Below, one piece after another: positions 17,699 to 27,221 of a stretch of DNA of 64,000 nt. Every line of letters begins with the position of its first letter. Position 1 is the first letter of the stretch. Origin of the DNA: Sinorhizobium sp. A49 (GTDB lineage: Bacteria; Pseudomonadota; Alphaproteobacteria; Rhizobiales; Rhizobiaceae); NCBI RefSeq assembly GCF_002002725.1, contig NZ_MUNW01000035.1:84807-148806 (forward strand), in the 5' to 3' direction. Under the pieces are notes generated by a model. The model had not been told where the DNA came from. It did no database searches and worked only from the letters and a program-made list of their open reading frames with translations. Both the position numbers and the translations under genes were made by a program.

Positions 17699-18691
17699 TC
17701 AGGCGAGCTCGGCCTGTTTGGCGGCCGCCGCAAGCGAAACCATCGGCCGCGGGCCGATCTGGCCGATGACGATACCGGCTGCGAGATTGCCGAGCTTGCT
17801 GCAATCCTCGAGCGACCGACCGGTCGTATATCCGTGGAGAAAGCCGGCCGCGTAAAGATCGCCCGCACCTGTTGTGTCGACGACCTGCGCAAGCGGCGTC
17901 GCACCGACGCGCACGCGTTCTGCGCCGCGCACGACGACGGAGCCTTCCTCGCTCAAGGTGACGGCTGCGAGCTTGCAATCCTTCGACAGCTTTTCCAGCG
18001 CCAGATCGAAGTCCTCGGTCTCGTAAAGTGCGAGCGCTTCCTGCTTGTTGGCAAAAACGATATCGACCGTGCCGGAGCGCATCAGCTCGAGAAACTCGTC
18101 GCGGTAGCGATGGACGCAGAAACTGTCCGACAGCGTCATGGCGGTTTCGCGACCGTTTGCATGGGCGATCTTGGCGGCCTCGCGGATGGCATCCTTGGCG
18201 CGCGGCGGATCCCAGAGGTAGCCTTCGAAGTAAGTGACCTTGGCCTGCGCGACGACGTCGGCTTCCACGTCCTCCGGGCCAAGCTCGACACAGGCGCCGA
18301 GATAGGTGTTCATCGAGCGCTCACCGTCCTCGGTCACGAAGATCATCGAGCGCGCTGTCGGAGGCACGGTTTCGAGCGGCTTGGTCTGGAAATAGACGCC
18401 CTGGGCGCGAATGTCGTGGGCAAAGATCTCGCCGAGCTGGTCGTTGGTCGTCTTGCCGAAATAGGCAGCGCGTCCGCCAAGGCTGGCGACGCCGGCTGCC
18501 GTGTTGCCGGCGCTGCCGCCCGAAGCTTCGACGGCAGGGCCCATGCGCGAGTACAACAGCTCGGCCCGGTCGGCATCGATGAGGTTCATCGCGCCCTTGA
18601 TGATGCCGTTTTCGCTCAGAAAGCCGTCATCGCAGCGCGCAATGATATCCACGATCGCATTGCCGATCGTCAGCACGTCGTATTTTGTCAT
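17699..18691 (-). CDS. PfkB-family carbohydrate kinase, probably adenosine kinase
   Basis: A 330-residue ribokinase-superfamily enzyme; members of this size and sequence in rhizobia are annotated as adenosine kinase (adenosine to AMP). The N-terminal GNAIVDIIAR, the sugar-binding SGGSAGNTAAGVASLGG and the C-terminal anion-hole/catalytic motif DTTGAGDLYAAGF are all seen. Substrate cannot be fixed from motifs alone. Monocistronic, facing the SH3 gene across a repeat element. Confidence 0.88.
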   Translation of the reverse strand: MTKYDVLTIGNAIVDIIARCDDGFLSENGIIKGAMNLIDADRAELLYSRMGPAVEASGGSAGNTAAGVASLGGRAAYFGKTTNDQLGEIFAHDIRAQGVYFQTKPLETVPPTARSMIFVTEDGERSMNTYLGACVELGPEDVEADVVAQAKVTYFEGYLWDPPRAKDAIREAAKIAHANGRETAMTLSDSFCVHRYRDEFLELMRSGTVDIVFANKQEALALYETEDFDLALEKLSKDCKLAAVTLSEEGSVVVRGAERVRVGATPLAQVVDTTGAGDLYAAGFLHGYTTGRSLEDCSKLGNLAAGIVIGQIGPRPMVSLAAAAKQAELA

Positions 18692-18777
18692 GAACTCCGT
18701 CCAGTTTCCCTAGTGGCCGGTGTTCGTTAATAGCGGTTTTCCAGCCATTTGGAAGACAAAACACACGCTCGCCGCGA

Positions 18778-19206
18778 TCATTCCGCGGGAAGCGCGCTTG
18801 CGTCATAGGCGGCCGCAAACTCCGCACTCGGCGGGATCGGCTTGATGACGTCGATCAGGACGCCGTTGGGATCGGCGGTGATGAAATGGCGCTGGCCGAA
18901 ATCCTCGTCGCAAATCGCCTTCAGGATCGGCAGGCCGGCTGCCTGGCAATCGGCATAGACCGCATCGGGATCCTCGACCTCGAAGTTGAGGAGCAGTCCG
19001 CGGACGGGTGCGCGACCCTCTTCCGGGATCGTTTCATGGCGATAGTCGAGAACAGCCAAGTTAACCGTCTCGGATTCGATCGACTGCAGATGGACGTACC
19101 AATCGCTGGTAAACAGCGCCTGGAAGCGAAAATTGGTGACGTAGAAGTCCGCGGTTGTCGCAACGTCCGACGTCATGATGACCGGATAGTAGCTCGTCGA
19201 TTTCAT
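18778..19206 (-). CDS. VOC-family (glyoxalase/bleomycin resistance-like) protein
   Basis: A 142-residue protein with one vicinal-oxygen-chelate domain ([17 protein letters not shown], then ILVDVI-type end [16 protein letters not shown]). These bind a metal and small substrates; role unknown. The ATG at 19206 has an AGGAAA box; 9 further codons are open upstream. Divergent from a TetR regulator 70 bp away, with two operator copies between them, so it is very probably that regulator's target. Confidence 0.87.
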   Translation of the reverse strand: MKSTSYYPVIMTSDVATTADFYVTNFRFQALFTSDWYVHLQSIESETVNLAVLDYRHETIPEEGRAPVRGLLLNFEVEDPDAVYADCQAAGLPILKAICDEDFGQRHFITADPNGVLIDVIKPIPPSAEFAAAYDASALPAE

Positions 19207-19232
19207 GGCTTTTCCTCGGGTTCGCATTATCA

Positions 19233-19277
19233 TACAATCTGCATGTATTTATCGAATTAACATACAGGCTGAATGTA
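19233..19277. promoter_or_regulatory. two TetR operator copies between VOC and TetR genes
   Basis: TACA-N7-TGTA occurs twice, at 19233-19247 and 19263-19277, with identical flanks (CATACA on the left, CTG and ATGTA inside) and centres exactly 30 bp (about three helical turns) apart. The last A of the second copy is the first base of the TetR start codon. This is the standard geometry for a regulator repressing itself and the divergent gene. Confidence 0.8.
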
Positions 19278-19870
19278 TGCAAACGGAATCGCCCCGCCGC
19301 TCCAACCGCGAGCGCTCCGACACGACCCGCGGCGCCATACTCGATGCGGCCCATGGTCTCTTCGTCGAGCGAGGATATGCGGAGACATCAACGCCCGACA
19401 TCGTGGCAGCCGCCGGCATGACGCGTGGGGCGCTCTACCATCATTTCGAGGATAAGAAGGCGCTCTTTCGCGCTGTTGCCGATCGGGAGGCCGGTGCGGT
19501 AGCGGCAAGGATCGAGAGGGCGACCATCGATGACCTGACGCCGCGCGAGGCGCTGATAACAGGCGCAAGAGCGTTCTTTGACGCCATGGCAGAACCAGGC
19601 CGGATCCGCATTCTGCTCCTCGACGGCCCGGCCGTGCTCGGCACCCGCGAAATGGCTGCAATCGATGCGGCCAATGCCCAGAGGACGCTGGAAGACGGTC
19701 TGGCGGAAGCAATGGCCCCGAAGGTCGTTGACCGGGACGCATTGGCTGCAACAGCAACACTCCTGTCGGCGGCTTTTGATCGTGCGGCATTGGAGATTGC
19801 CGAAGGCGCTCCGACGAACCTCTACGTTGAAGCGATCAGCCACCTGATCGACGGACTGATTTCCGCCTGA
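19277..19870 (+). CDS. TetR family transcriptional regulator
   Basis: A 197-residue repressor with an N-terminal helix-turn-helix (AGMTRGALYHHFEDKKALF, about residues 46-64) and a helical ligand domain. The ATG at 19277 is chosen because it starts just before the conserved N-terminal helix; it lies inside the second operator copy, which would make a very short or leaderless transcript. A longer frame from 19205 reads through both operators and is unlikely. Ligand unknown. Confidence 0.92.
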   Translation: MQTESPRRSNRERSDTTRGAILDAAHGLFVERGYAETSTPDIVAAAGMTRGALYHHFEDKKALFRAVADREAGAVAARIERATIDDLTPREALITGARAFFDAMAEPGRIRILLLDGPAVLGTREMAAIDAANAQRTLEDGLAEAMAPKVVDRDALAATATLLSAAFDRAALEIAEGAPTNLYVEAISHLIDGLISA

Positions 19871-19912
19871 ACCCGCCTAGGGCCGATGGCGCACTCAGTC
19901 ACACGGAGCAGA

Positions 19913-20686
19913 TCAGCCAGCCACCGGAAGAACCTGTTGCGGCAACTCGACGAGCGGTGCCGGGATATCGCAGGTCTTTTCCGGTGACTTGCAGATATCG
20001 GCAATAACGCAGCGCTCGCATTCCGGTTTGCGCGCCTTGCAGCAATAGCGGCCATGCAGGATCAGCCAGTGGTGCGCGTGGTAGAGATATTCGTCGGGAA
20101 TGATGCGCGAGAGCTTTGCCTCGACCTCGTCCGGGGTCTTGCCCGGCGCCAGACAGAGCCGGTTGGCGATGCGCAGGATGTGGGTGTCGACGGCGATAGT
20201 CGCCTGGCCGAAGGCCATGGATAGCACGACATTGGCGGTCTTTCGTCCCACGCCCGGCAACGTCACCAGTTCTTCGCGCGTGTGCGGCACCTCGCCGCCG
20301 AAATCGGTGATCAGCTTTTCGCTGAGCGCGATGACGTTCCTCGCCTTGTTGCGGAAAAGCCCGATGGTCTTGATGTGATCGCGGACCTTTTCCTCACCGA
20401 GCGCCAGCATCTTTTCCGGCGTGTCGGCAATGGCGAAGAGCGCGCGCGTCGCCCGGTTGACGCCGGCGTCCGTCGCCTGCGCCGACAGGGCGACGGCCAC
20501 CACCAGAGTGAAAGGATTGACGTGCTCCAGCTCCCCCTTCGGCTCCGGCCGCTGGATCGAAAAGCGCCGGAAAATCTCGGAGATTTCCTCACGGCTGTAG
20601 AGGCCCGTCGTTCGCGGAGTGCGGCGGCTCGACGGCGGCTTCTTTTTCGCAGGTTTGCCCGGCAATTTTGGCTTCACGTTTTTCAT
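19913..20686 (-). CDS. nth: endonuclease III (DNA glycosylase/AP lyase)
   Basis: Base-excision repair enzyme removing oxidised pyrimidines. 257 residues from the ATG at 20686, with a basic N-terminal tail, helix-hairpin-helix LPGVGRKTANVVL with the catalytic Lys, the catalytic Asp in VDTHILRIANRL, and a C-terminal iron-sulfur cluster motif C-x6-C-x2-C-x5-C (in CKARKPECERCVIADIC). Divergent from the DUF2244 gene with only 16 bp between the two starts, so their promoters must overlap the coding ends. Confidence 0.96.
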   Translation of the reverse strand: MKNVKPKLPGKPAKKKPPSSRRTPRTTGLYSREEISEIFRRFSIQRPEPKGELEHVNPFTLVVAVALSAQATDAGVNRATRALFAIADTPEKMLALGEEKVRDHIKTIGLFRNKARNVIALSEKLITDFGGEVPHTREELVTLPGVGRKTANVVLSMAFGQATIAVDTHILRIANRLCLAPGKTPDEVEAKLSRIIPDEYLYHAHHWLILHGRYCCKARKPECERCVIADICKSPEKTCDIPAPLVELPQQVLPVAG

Positions 20687-20702
20687 GATGCATCTATAGT
20701 CA

Positions 20703-21206
20703 ATGGTCATGACTGATGGCAACGACGAGAAGTTTGCCGGCGAAGAGCCGGCGTTCAGCGCCGAACTGACCCCTTACCGTTCGCTCGGCTTCAAGGGGTT
20801 CAAGGTGTTTTTCCTGATCGCCGGGCTGCTCAGCCTGGTGCATGCGGTCGTGTTCATGGTGATCGGCGCCTGGCCGATCGTGTTCTTCTTCGGGCTGGAT
20901 TTCGCGCTTCTGTTTGGCGCTTTCTGGCTGAACTACCGCTCGGCGCGTGCTCGCGAAGAAGTGCGCGTTTCACGCACCGACGTTTCGGTGCGCAAGTTCG
21001 CGCCATCGGGCCGGATGACCGAGCATCGCTTCAATCCGTTCTGGGCGCGCTTCAAGATTGCGCGACACCAGGAGATCGGCATCGTCTCGATGAGTGTCAG
21101 TGACGGCGGCAACCGGACGGACATCGGGTCCTTCCTCAACCGCGACGACCGTGAAACCTTCGCCACAGCGTTTTCCGGGGCGCTTGCCACCGTGCGTCGC
21201 CGCTGA
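20703..21206 (+). CDS. DUF2244 domain membrane protein
   Basis: A 167-residue inner membrane protein of the DUF2244 family (no known function). Two closely spaced membrane helices (about 40-58 and 60-80) are followed by a soluble domain. The start may be the ATG at 20703 or the one at 20709. Divergent from nth, an arrangement I believe is common in this order. Confidence 0.85.
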   Translation: MVMTDGNDEKFAGEEPAFSAELTPYRSLGFKGFKVFFLIAGLLSLVHAVVFMVIGAWPIVFFFGLDFALLFGAFWLNYRSARAREEVRVSRTDVSVRKFAPSGRMTEHRFNPFWARFKIARHQEIGIVSMSVSDGGNRTDIGSFLNRDDRETFATAFSGALATVRRR

Positions 21207-21279
21207 CGCAGCGCCAACAAGTTTCGGGTGGCAACGGCACTGCCAGCATGATTACCTGTGTCAAGACAGGAGATGACCG

Positions 21280-22152
21280 ATGAACATAGCGACAACCCTC
21301 CCCGCCGACATCACGCCTGATGGCACCGATTACGACACGGTGAGAAATGTGATCGAGATGCTCACCGAAGAGTATCGCGAACAGCCTTCGCTCGACGCAA
21401 TCGCCCGCAGGCTCAAACAATCGCCGACGCAATTGCAGAAGGTCTTTACCCGTTGGGCCGGGCTGTCGCCGAAGGCTTTCCTGCAGGCAGTCACCCTCGA
21501 CCACGCCAAGCGGCTGTTGCGCCAGGAAGACATGCCGCTGTTGGAGACCAGCATCGAGGTCGGGCTATCCGGCCCGAGCCGGCTGCACGATCTCTTCGTG
21601 ACCCATGAAGCGATGTCGCCGGGCGAGTGGAAGGCGCGCGGCGCCGGCCTGACCATCCGTTATGGCTACCACCCCTCGCCCTTTGGCACGGCGCTGGTGA
21701 TGATCACCGACCGCGGCCTGGCCGGCCTTGCCTTTGCCGATGGCGGCGGTGAGCAGGAGAGTTTCGAGGACATGGCGCATCGCTGGCCGAACGCCGCTTA
21801 CGTCGAGGACAGTGCGGCGACGGCGCAATATGCCGCCCGCATTTTCGACCCGGAACGCTGGTGCTCCGACCAGCCGTTGCGCATCTTCCTAATCGGCACT
21901 GACTTCCAGATCCGGGTCTGGCAGGCGCTGTTGAAGATCCCGCTCGGGCGCGCCACCACCTATTCGACCATCGCCGGCGAGATCGGTCAGCCGACCGCCT
22001 CACGCGCAGTCGGAGCGGCTGTCGGCGCCAACCCGATCTCCTTCGTCGTTCCCTGCCACCGGGCGGTCGGCAAGAGCGGCGCTCTCACCGGCTATCACTG
22101 GGGATTGACGCGCAAGCGCGCGATCCTCGGATGGGAAGCAGGCAAAGCCTGA
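21280..22152 (+). CDS. methylated-DNA--protein-cysteine methyltransferase with AraC-type HTH domain (Ada-like)
   Basis: Repairs O6-alkylguanine by transferring the alkyl group to its own cysteine. 290 residues: an AraC-type DNA-binding domain (about 20-120, with GLSPKAFLQAV and AMSPGEW) fused to an Ogt domain whose acceptor is Cys259 in VVPCHRAVGKSG. The N-terminal zinc/phosphotriester domain of E. coli Ada is missing, so methyl-dependent activation as in Ada cannot work the same way. Ends next to a bidirectional terminator shared with gpmA. Confidence 0.93.
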   Translation: MNIATTLPADITPDGTDYDTVRNVIEMLTEEYREQPSLDAIARRLKQSPTQLQKVFTRWAGLSPKAFLQAVTLDHAKRLLRQEDMPLLETSIEVGLSGPSRLHDLFVTHEAMSPGEWKARGAGLTIRYGYHPSPFGTALVMITDRGLAGLAFADGGGEQESFEDMAHRWPNAAYVEDSAATAQYAARIFDPERWCSDQPLRIFLIGTDFQIRVWQALLKIPLGRATTYSTIAGEIGQPTASRAVGAAVGANPISFVVPCHRAVGKSGALTGYHWGLTRKRAILGWEAGKA

Positions 22153-22159
22153 AAACGAA

Positions 22160-22182
22160 AAAGGGGCGACAGGCGCCCCTTT
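22160..22182. terminator. bidirectional intrinsic terminator
   Basis: AAAGGGGCG (22160-22168) pairs with CGCCCCTTT (22174-22182) around ACAGG. A-rich sequence lies on the left and T-rich on the right, so it can serve both the Ada-like gene (plus) and gpmA (minus). Confidence 0.88.
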
Positions 22183-22204
22183 CATTTGTCATCGCAGGCG
22201 CGGC

Positions 22205-22840
22205 TTAGTGCGCGGCCGACATATCGCCCAGCACTTCCTTGGAAGCAACCGTCGAATTGGCGTTGAGCATGTAGACCATCGGAACGCCAGTCGCGAGATT
22301 GAGCTTCAAAATTTCTTCCTTGGTCAAACGGTCGAGAACCATGACCAGCGAACGCAGCGAGTTGCCGTGCGCGGCGACGAGAACCTTCTCGCCGGCCAGC
22401 ACGCGCGGCAGAATTTCCGTCAGGTAATAGGGCCATACGCGGGCGCCGGTGTCGCGCAGGCTTTCGCCGCCCGGCGGCGGAATGTCGTAGGAACGGCGCC
22501 AGATATGCACCTGCTCTTCGCCCCATTTTTCGCGCGCATCATCCTTGTTGAGACCGGAGAGATCGCCATAGTCGCGCTCGTTCAGCGCTTGATCGCGGAT
22601 CGTTTCCAGCGACGGCTGGCCGACGGCATCGAGCACGAACTGGCACGTGCGCTGGGCGCGGATCAGCGATGAGGTGAAGGCGATGTCGAACTTGATGCCG
22701 TAGTCGGCAAGCGCCTGGCCGCCGGCCTTGGCTTCCTCGACGCCAAGCTCAGTCAGGTCAGGATCACGCCAGCCGGTGAACAGGTTCTTCAGGTTCCAGT
22801 CGCTCTGGCCATGCCGGACGAGGACGAGGGTGCCGCTCAT
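22205..22840 (-). CDS. gpmA: 2,3-bisphosphoglycerate-dependent phosphoglycerate mutase
   Basis: Interconverts 3- and 2-phosphoglycerate in glycolysis/gluconeogenesis. 211 residues with the phosphohistidine motif [10 protein letters not shown] (His10) and the second histidine in [13 protein letters not shown]. Shorter than the 250-residue E. coli enzyme but usual for the alphaproteobacterial form. The ATG at 22840 has an AGGGGAA box. Last gene of the run exporter-dapB-gpmA, 31 bp after dapB. Confidence 0.95.
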   Translation of the reverse strand: MSGTLVLVRHGQSDWNLKNLFTGWRDPDLTELGVEEAKAGGQALADYGIKFDIAFTSSLIRAQRTCQFVLDAVGQPSLETIRDQALNERDYGDLSGLNKDDAREKWGEEQVHIWRRSYDIPPPGGESLRDTGARVWPYYLTEILPRVLAGEKVLVAAHGNSLRSLVMVLDRLTKEEILKLNLATGVPMVYMLNANSTVASKEVLGDMSAAH

Positions 22841-22871
22841 ATGATTTCCCCTTGAGATGATAGAGATGGTG

Positions 22872-23690
22872 TCAGTCGAGCCCGAGAACATCGAGCATGG
22901 AGTAGAAGCCGGGTTTCTGGTCGCGCGCCCAAAGGGCAGCGGTCACGGCGCCGCGTGCGAAGATCGAGCGGTCGGTGGCGCTGTGAGACAGGGTCACCTG
23001 TTCGCCTTCACCGGCAAGAATGACCGAGTGTTCGCCGATCACCGAACCGCCACGCAGCGTCGCAAAGCCGATTGTGCCTTGCGGACGGGCGCCGGTGTGA
23101 CCGTCGCGGACACGCACGGAATGTTCCGAAAGCGCGATGCTTCGCCCCTTCGCCGCCGCTTCGCCCAAAAGCAATGCTGTCCCGGAAGGGGCGTCCACCT
23201 TGTGCTTGTGATGCATCTCGAGGATCTCGATGTCCCAGGCAGCGGGCCCTAGAGCGCGCGCCGCCTTCTCCGTCAGCACGCCGAGAAGGTTGACGCCGAG
23301 GCTCATATTGCCCGATTTGACGATGCGGGCATGACGTGCGGCGGCACGGATCTTCGCGTCGTCGTCCGCTCCACAGCCGGTGGTGCCGATGACATGCACG
23401 ATGCGTGCCTGCGCGGCGAGGCCGGCAAATTCGACAGTGCCGGCGGGCGAGGTGAAATCGAGCACGCCTTCGGCTTCGACGAAGGCTTCGAGCGGCTTGT
23501 CGGCGACCGCGATGCCGATCGGCCCGAGACCGGCGATCTCGCCGGCGTCACGACCGATGAAAGGCGAACCCGGACGTTCCACCGCCGCATGCAGGCGGAC
23601 GCCGTCCATGCCATGAACCATACGGATCAGCGTCTGGCCCATGCGGCCGGCCGCGCCGACGACCACAAGATTCATGTCCGTTGTGCTCAT
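22872..23690 (-). CDS. dapB: 4-hydroxy-tetrahydrodipicolinate reductase
   Basis: NAD(P)H-dependent step of the lysine/diaminopimelate pathway. 272 residues from the ATG at 23690; Rossmann motif [10 protein letters not shown], the catalytic motif [20 protein letters not shown] and the C-terminal domain are all intact. A longer open frame upstream overlaps the exporter gene and is not used. It starts 25 bp after the ABC exporter stop, so it is probably in the same transcript. Confidence 0.97.
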   Translation of the reverse strand: MSTTDMNLVVVGAAGRMGQTLIRMVHGMDGVRLHAAVERPGSPFIGRDAGEIAGLGPIGIAVADKPLEAFVEAEGVLDFTSPAGTVEFAGLAAQARIVHVIGTTGCGADDDAKIRAAARHARIVKSGNMSLGVNLLGVLTEKAARALGPAAWDIEILEMHHKHKVDAPSGTALLLGEAAAKGRSIALSEHSVRVRDGHTGARPQGTIGFATLRGGSVIGEHSVILAGEGEQVTLSHSATDRSIFARGAVTAALWARDQKPGFYSMLDVLGLD

Positions 23691-23715
23691 CGGCGATTTT
23701 CCTTCCTGCTCATGA

Positions 23716-25566
23716 TTAGATTTCGGGGTCGAGCAACGCCTCAGGGGCTTTGCCCTGGAGATTGTGCAGGCGCGCGTAGAGGCCGTCCTGGCGGTTTGAC
23801 AGATCCTTGTGCGTGCCCTCCTCGACAACAAGGCCATCCTTCATGACGATGATCTTGTCGGCATTGACGACCGTCGAAAGCCGGTGGGCGATGACGATCA
23901 CCGTGCGTCCATGCATCGCCTCGTCGAGCGCCTTTTGTACGGCCGCCTCAGACTCGGTGTCGAGCGCTGAAGTGGCCTCGTCGAGCAGCAGGATCGGCGC
24001 ATTGCGCACGAGTGCGCGGGCGATCGACAGGCGCTGCCTCTGGCCGCCGGACATCGTCACCCCGTTCTCGCCGACCGGAGTGTCATAACCCTGCGGTTGG
24101 GTCAGAATGAAATCATGCGCATAGGCGAGACGGGCGGCTTCCTCGATTTCCGCATCGGTCGCATCCGGGCGGCCGTAACGGATGTTGTCGCGGATCGAGC
24201 CTTCGAAAAGGTAAGGCTGCTGCGAGACATAGGCGATGCCGTTGCGCAGCGACTGCTTGGTCACGTCGGCTATGTCCTGTCCGTCGATCAGGATCTGGCC
24301 GGAGGCCGGATCATAGAACCGTGGAACGAGGCTGATAACCGTCGACTTTCCGGCCCCGGACGGACCGACGAGAGCAGTGGTCTTGCCACCTTCGGCGACG
24401 AAGCTGACCCCCTTGAGGATTTCATCGCCATAGGCGTAGCGGAAACGCACATCGCGCAGCTCGACGGTTGCGCCATCAAAGGTGAGTTGCTTTGCACCCG
24501 GCTTGTCGCGCTGATGCGGAACGGTATCGAGGATCTCGTAGACCATGCGGGCATTGACCGCAGCGCGCTCCAGCGACACCTGAAGGCGGGCCAGTCGCCG
24601 CGCCGGGTCATAGGCCATCAGCAGGGCGACGACGAAAGCGAAGAAGGCACCTGGCGGAACATCGTTGTAGATTGCGCGAAACGCGGAATAGGCAAGCACG
24701 CTCGAAATGGCCAGGCCCGCAAAAGTCTCGGTCATCGGCGCCGTGCGTTCGCTCAGGCGAGCAATCCGGTTGGCACGATTTTCGGCGCGATCGACGATCG
24801 CGTCGACCTTGCCGCGCAGTTCGCCTTCCATCGTGAAGGCCTTGACGATGGAAATCCCCTGGATCGTCTCCTGCATCGCACCGAGGACACGGCTGTTCAC
24901 ATCGATGGCTTCGCGGGTCGCAGAGCGCAGCCGCTTGGAGACATACCGCAGGCCCAAAAGCAAAGGCGGCGCCGTCACAAACACGATGATCGACAGCAGC
25001 CAGTCCTTGACGAACATGACACCGATCAGGCCGACCAGGGTCAACAGATCGCGGGCGATCGACGTCACCGTCAGATTGAGCACGTCACGGATGCCGCTGA
25101 CGTTCTGGCTGATCTGGGCCGCAAGCTGTGCCGATCGTTGCTCGCTGAAATAGCCGACGCTGAGCGCCATCAGATGCGCGTAGAGCCGCTTCTGGTACCT
25201 TGCGACGATATTGTTGCCGATCTTCGACAAGGCGACGGCCTGGCCGTAGGTGGCAAAGCCGCGCAGCACGAAAGCGCCAAAGATCGAGCCGCAGACCAGC
25301 AACACGATGCTCGCGTTCTTGTTGGCAAAGGCCTCATTGATCACGGTCTCCATGATCGAGGCGGTAAAGCCCGTGGTCGCGGCGACGACAGCCAGGCAGG
25401 CAATAGCAAAGAGATAGCCGCGGATGTGATCGCGACCGTTTTCTGCAATGACTCGCTTCAGGATTCCGGTGATGGTGTCGGAATCGACTGCATGCTGTTT
25501 TTTATCTTTAGCGCTCAAAAAGCCTGTCTTCCCTGAGCCTGTGCGGTGCGTCGGACGCCGACGCAA
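23716..25566 (-). CDS. MsbA-like ABC exporter (fused permease and ATPase)
   Basis: A 616-residue half-transporter: six membrane helices in residues about 40-330, then an ATPase domain with Walker [10 protein letters not shown], signature SGGQRQRLS and Walker [13 protein letters not shown] followed by the H-loop [10 protein letters not shown]. By type it could flip lipid A core or another lipid, but the substrate is not fixed by sequence. The first 16 residues are basic and not family-like; a TTG at 25518 (starting [11 protein letters not shown]) is an attractive alternative start. Confidence 0.92.
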   Translation of the reverse strand: MRRRPTHRTGSGKTGFLSAKDKKQHAVDSDTITGILKRVIAENGRDHIRGYLFAIACLAVVAATTGFTASIMETVINEAFANKNASIVLLVCGSIFGAFVLRGFATYGQAVALSKIGNNIVARYQKRLYAHLMALSVGYFSEQRSAQLAAQISQNVSGIRDVLNLTVTSIARDLLTLVGLIGVMFVKDWLLSIIVFVTAPPLLLGLRYVSKRLRSATREAIDVNSRVLGAMQETIQGISIVKAFTMEGELRGKVDAIVDRAENRANRIARLSERTAPMTETFAGLAISSVLAYSAFRAIYNDVPPGAFFAFVVALLMAYDPARRLARLQVSLERAAVNARMVYEILDTVPHQRDKPGAKQLTFDGATVELRDVRFRYAYGDEILKGVSFVAEGGKTTALVGPSGAGKSTVISLVPRFYDPASGQILIDGQDIADVTKQSLRNGIAYVSQQPYLFEGSIRDNIRYGRPDATDAEIEEAARLAYAHDFILTQPQGYDTPVGENGVTMSGGQRQRLSIARALVRNAPILLLDEATSALDTESEAAVQKALDEAMHGRTVIVIAHRLSTVVNADKIIVMKDGLVVEEGTHKDLSNRQDGLYARLHNLQGKAPEALLDPEI

Positions 25567-25629
25567 CCTTTCCCGGGCTCTATAGTGGTTTGATGCGGCT
25601 TTGGCGAGTCTTTGCGCGATCCGGCGGCT

Positions 25630-26661
25630 TCAGCTTCTCCAGCGCCGTCCCTCTGTTGCAACACCGAAGTCTCTCGGCGTGCGCGCGAAAGCCGCCAAAC
25701 CGGAAAGTGCCGCCATCGGATGGATGACCGCGAAGGTCGGAATTGTCCTCATCAGAGCGGAGTGCGGCGCCTTGTCTTCGAAGGCGGCGCGGAATTCCGG
25801 TTTTTGCAGCGCCGGCAAAATCTTCTGCGAAATGCCTCCGGCCAGGAAGACGCCGCCGCGGGCCATGAAGATCAGCGCCATGTCGCCGGCCACGCGGCCG
25901 AGATAGGTCGAAAACAACGAGATGGTCTCGACGGCAGCAGCGTCGTTGCCGGACAGCGCGCCTGTCGTCACCTCGGCCGGATCCTTCATCACCGGCTCTT
26001 CGCCATTGGCGGCGCAAACGGCGCGATAGAGGTTCATGATGCCGCGACCGCAGAGGATCTGCTCGCCGGCCATGCGCCCTTCGATCGGCTCCAGGAAAGG
26101 CCAGATCTGGAAGTCGCGCTCCGTGCGCGGACCAATATCGACGTGGCCGCCTTCGCCTGGAACCGGAAACCAGGTGTGTTGCGCAAAGACCAGGCCGCCC
26201 ACCCCGAGCCCGGTACCTGGGCCGAGAACGACGCGGGAGGTCAGAGGGCGGACGCTGCCGCCGCCGATCTGCACCAGATCTTCAGCAGCCGGAGCAGCGA
26301 CGGCCAGTGCCTGCGCCTCGAAATCGTTGATGATCAGGACGTCCTCAAGGCCAAGGCTTTCGAGCATGTCCTTCGGGCGCAACACCCAGCCTGCATTGGT
26401 CAGCGGGATCTCATCGCCCTTGATCGGACCGGCGACGGCGAGGATTGCCGAACGCGGCTGGACGGACGTCTTGTCGAGGATACTCTTCTGCAGCGCTTCC
26501 TCGATCGTCTCGAAATCGCCTGTCTTGATCGGTGGCAGTTGCTTCGGCTCGGCAAAGGCGTCGAGCAGCAAGGCGAAGCGCGCATTGGTGCCGCCGATAT
26601 CGCCGATCAGGATCGGAAAGGAAAAGCTGTTGTCACTCGCACCTGGCATCGCACTGTCCAT
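25630..26661 (-). CDS. glk: glucokinase
   Basis: Phosphorylates glucose to glucose 6-phosphate in the cytoplasm. 343 residues with the ATP motif [12 protein letters not shown] near the N terminus, the glucose-binding INDFEAQA and the second phosphate motif [11 protein letters not shown]. Start at 26661; an ATG four codons later is equally possible. It lies between mgsA and the ABC exporter on the same strand; the 91-bp gap to mgsA holds a dispersed repeat. Confidence 0.96.
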   Translation of the reverse strand: MDSAMPGASDNSFSFPILIGDIGGTNARFALLLDAFAEPKQLPPIKTGDFETIEEALQKSILDKTSVQPRSAILAVAGPIKGDEIPLTNAGWVLRPKDMLESLGLEDVLIINDFEAQALAVAAPAAEDLVQIGGGSVRPLTSRVVLGPGTGLGVGGLVFAQHTWFPVPGEGGHVDIGPRTERDFQIWPFLEPIEGRMAGEQILCGRGIMNLYRAVCAANGEEPVMKDPAEVTTGALSGNDAAAVETISLFSTYLGRVAGDMALIFMARGGVFLAGGISQKILPALQKPEFRAAFEDKAPHSALMRTIPTFAVIHPMAALSGLAAFARTPRDFGVATEGRRWRS

Positions 26662-26701
26662 CCTGATCGTCGCCGTGAAGTTTCGAATTCTCTGCAGCGC
26701 C

Positions 26702-26754
26702 GCGCGTCAATGACGCGCAAAGGACGCTGCAGCACTTAAACTTGCTGCATGATT
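26702..26754 (-). repeat. dispersed intergenic repeat, copy C (reverse orientation)
   Basis: Read on the minus strand it begins with AATCATGC (26754-26747), followed by AGTTTAAGTGCTGCAGCG, TCC, TTT and a terminal perfect hairpin GCGCGTC/GACGCGC (26718-26712 and 26708-26702) with a 3-nt loop. The first two bases of the repeat box lie in the mgsA stop codon (26753-26755), so the element directly abuts the coding end. Confidence 0.75.
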
Positions 26755-27136
26755 AGCAGTTGTGGTTGAAGTCGATCAACTGCTCGGCCGTGGCGCGATT
26801 GAGCGCCATCGGGATGTCATAGACGATCGCAAGTCGCATCAGCGCCTTGACGTCGACATCATGCGGCATGGCCGTCAGCGGATCGACGAAGAAGATCAGA
26901 AGATCAATATCGCCGGTTGCGATCAAAGCGCCGATCTGCTGATCGCCGCCGAGCGGACCGCTTTTCAGGCGCGTAATATCGAGACCGGGGCAGATATCGA
27001 GGACACGGCCGCCTGTCGTGCCGGTGGCGACGATCTTCCACTGCGCAAACACTGCTTCGTTTGCCTTGGCAAAGGCGGCAAGATCGTCCTTCTTCTGATC
27101 GTGCGCGATCAGGGCCACGCATTTCCGATCCGCCAT
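26753..27136 (-). CDS. mgsA: methylglyoxal synthase
   Basis: Converts dihydroxyacetone phosphate to methylglyoxal, a bypass of lower glycolysis under phosphate limitation. 127 residues with [21 protein letters not shown] and the catalytic [11 protein letters not shown] motif. A GGGGAG ribosome binding site precedes the ATG and partly overlaps the base of an 11-bp hairpin (27146-27177), which could control its translation. Neighbour glk fits a sugar-phosphate theme. Confidence 0.96.
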   Translation of the reverse strand: MADRKCVALIAHDQKKDDLAAFAKANEAVFAQWKIVATGTTGGRVLDICPGLDITRLKSGPLGGDQQIGALIATGDIDLLIFFVDPLTAMPHDVDVKALMRLAIVYDIPMALNRATAEQLIDFNHNC

Positions 27137-27145
27137 GCCATCTCC

Positions 27146-27177
27146 CCGCGATCAAATTTAAATCGATTTGATCGCGG
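27146..27177. promoter_or_regulatory. 11-bp perfect inverted repeat at the mgsA leader
   Basis: CCGCGATCAAA (27146-27156) and TTTGATCGCGG (27167-27177) enclose TTTAAATCGA. On the minus strand the second arm runs straight into the mgsA ribosome binding site. It may be an operator, a leader hairpin or the mark of the mepA transcript end; there is no T run to support a terminator. Confidence 0.6.
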
Positions 27178-27221
27178 TATACATGAGCGTAACAGGATTG
27201 AAAAGCCGCAAGCCAGGACGC

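Noticed and set aside
24097..25536. 479-codon open frame on the plus strand opposite the ABC exporter
   Set aside because: It is the antisense shadow of a clear ABC exporter in GC-rich DNA; the translation is Arg/Asp/His-rich with no domain and no ribosome binding site.
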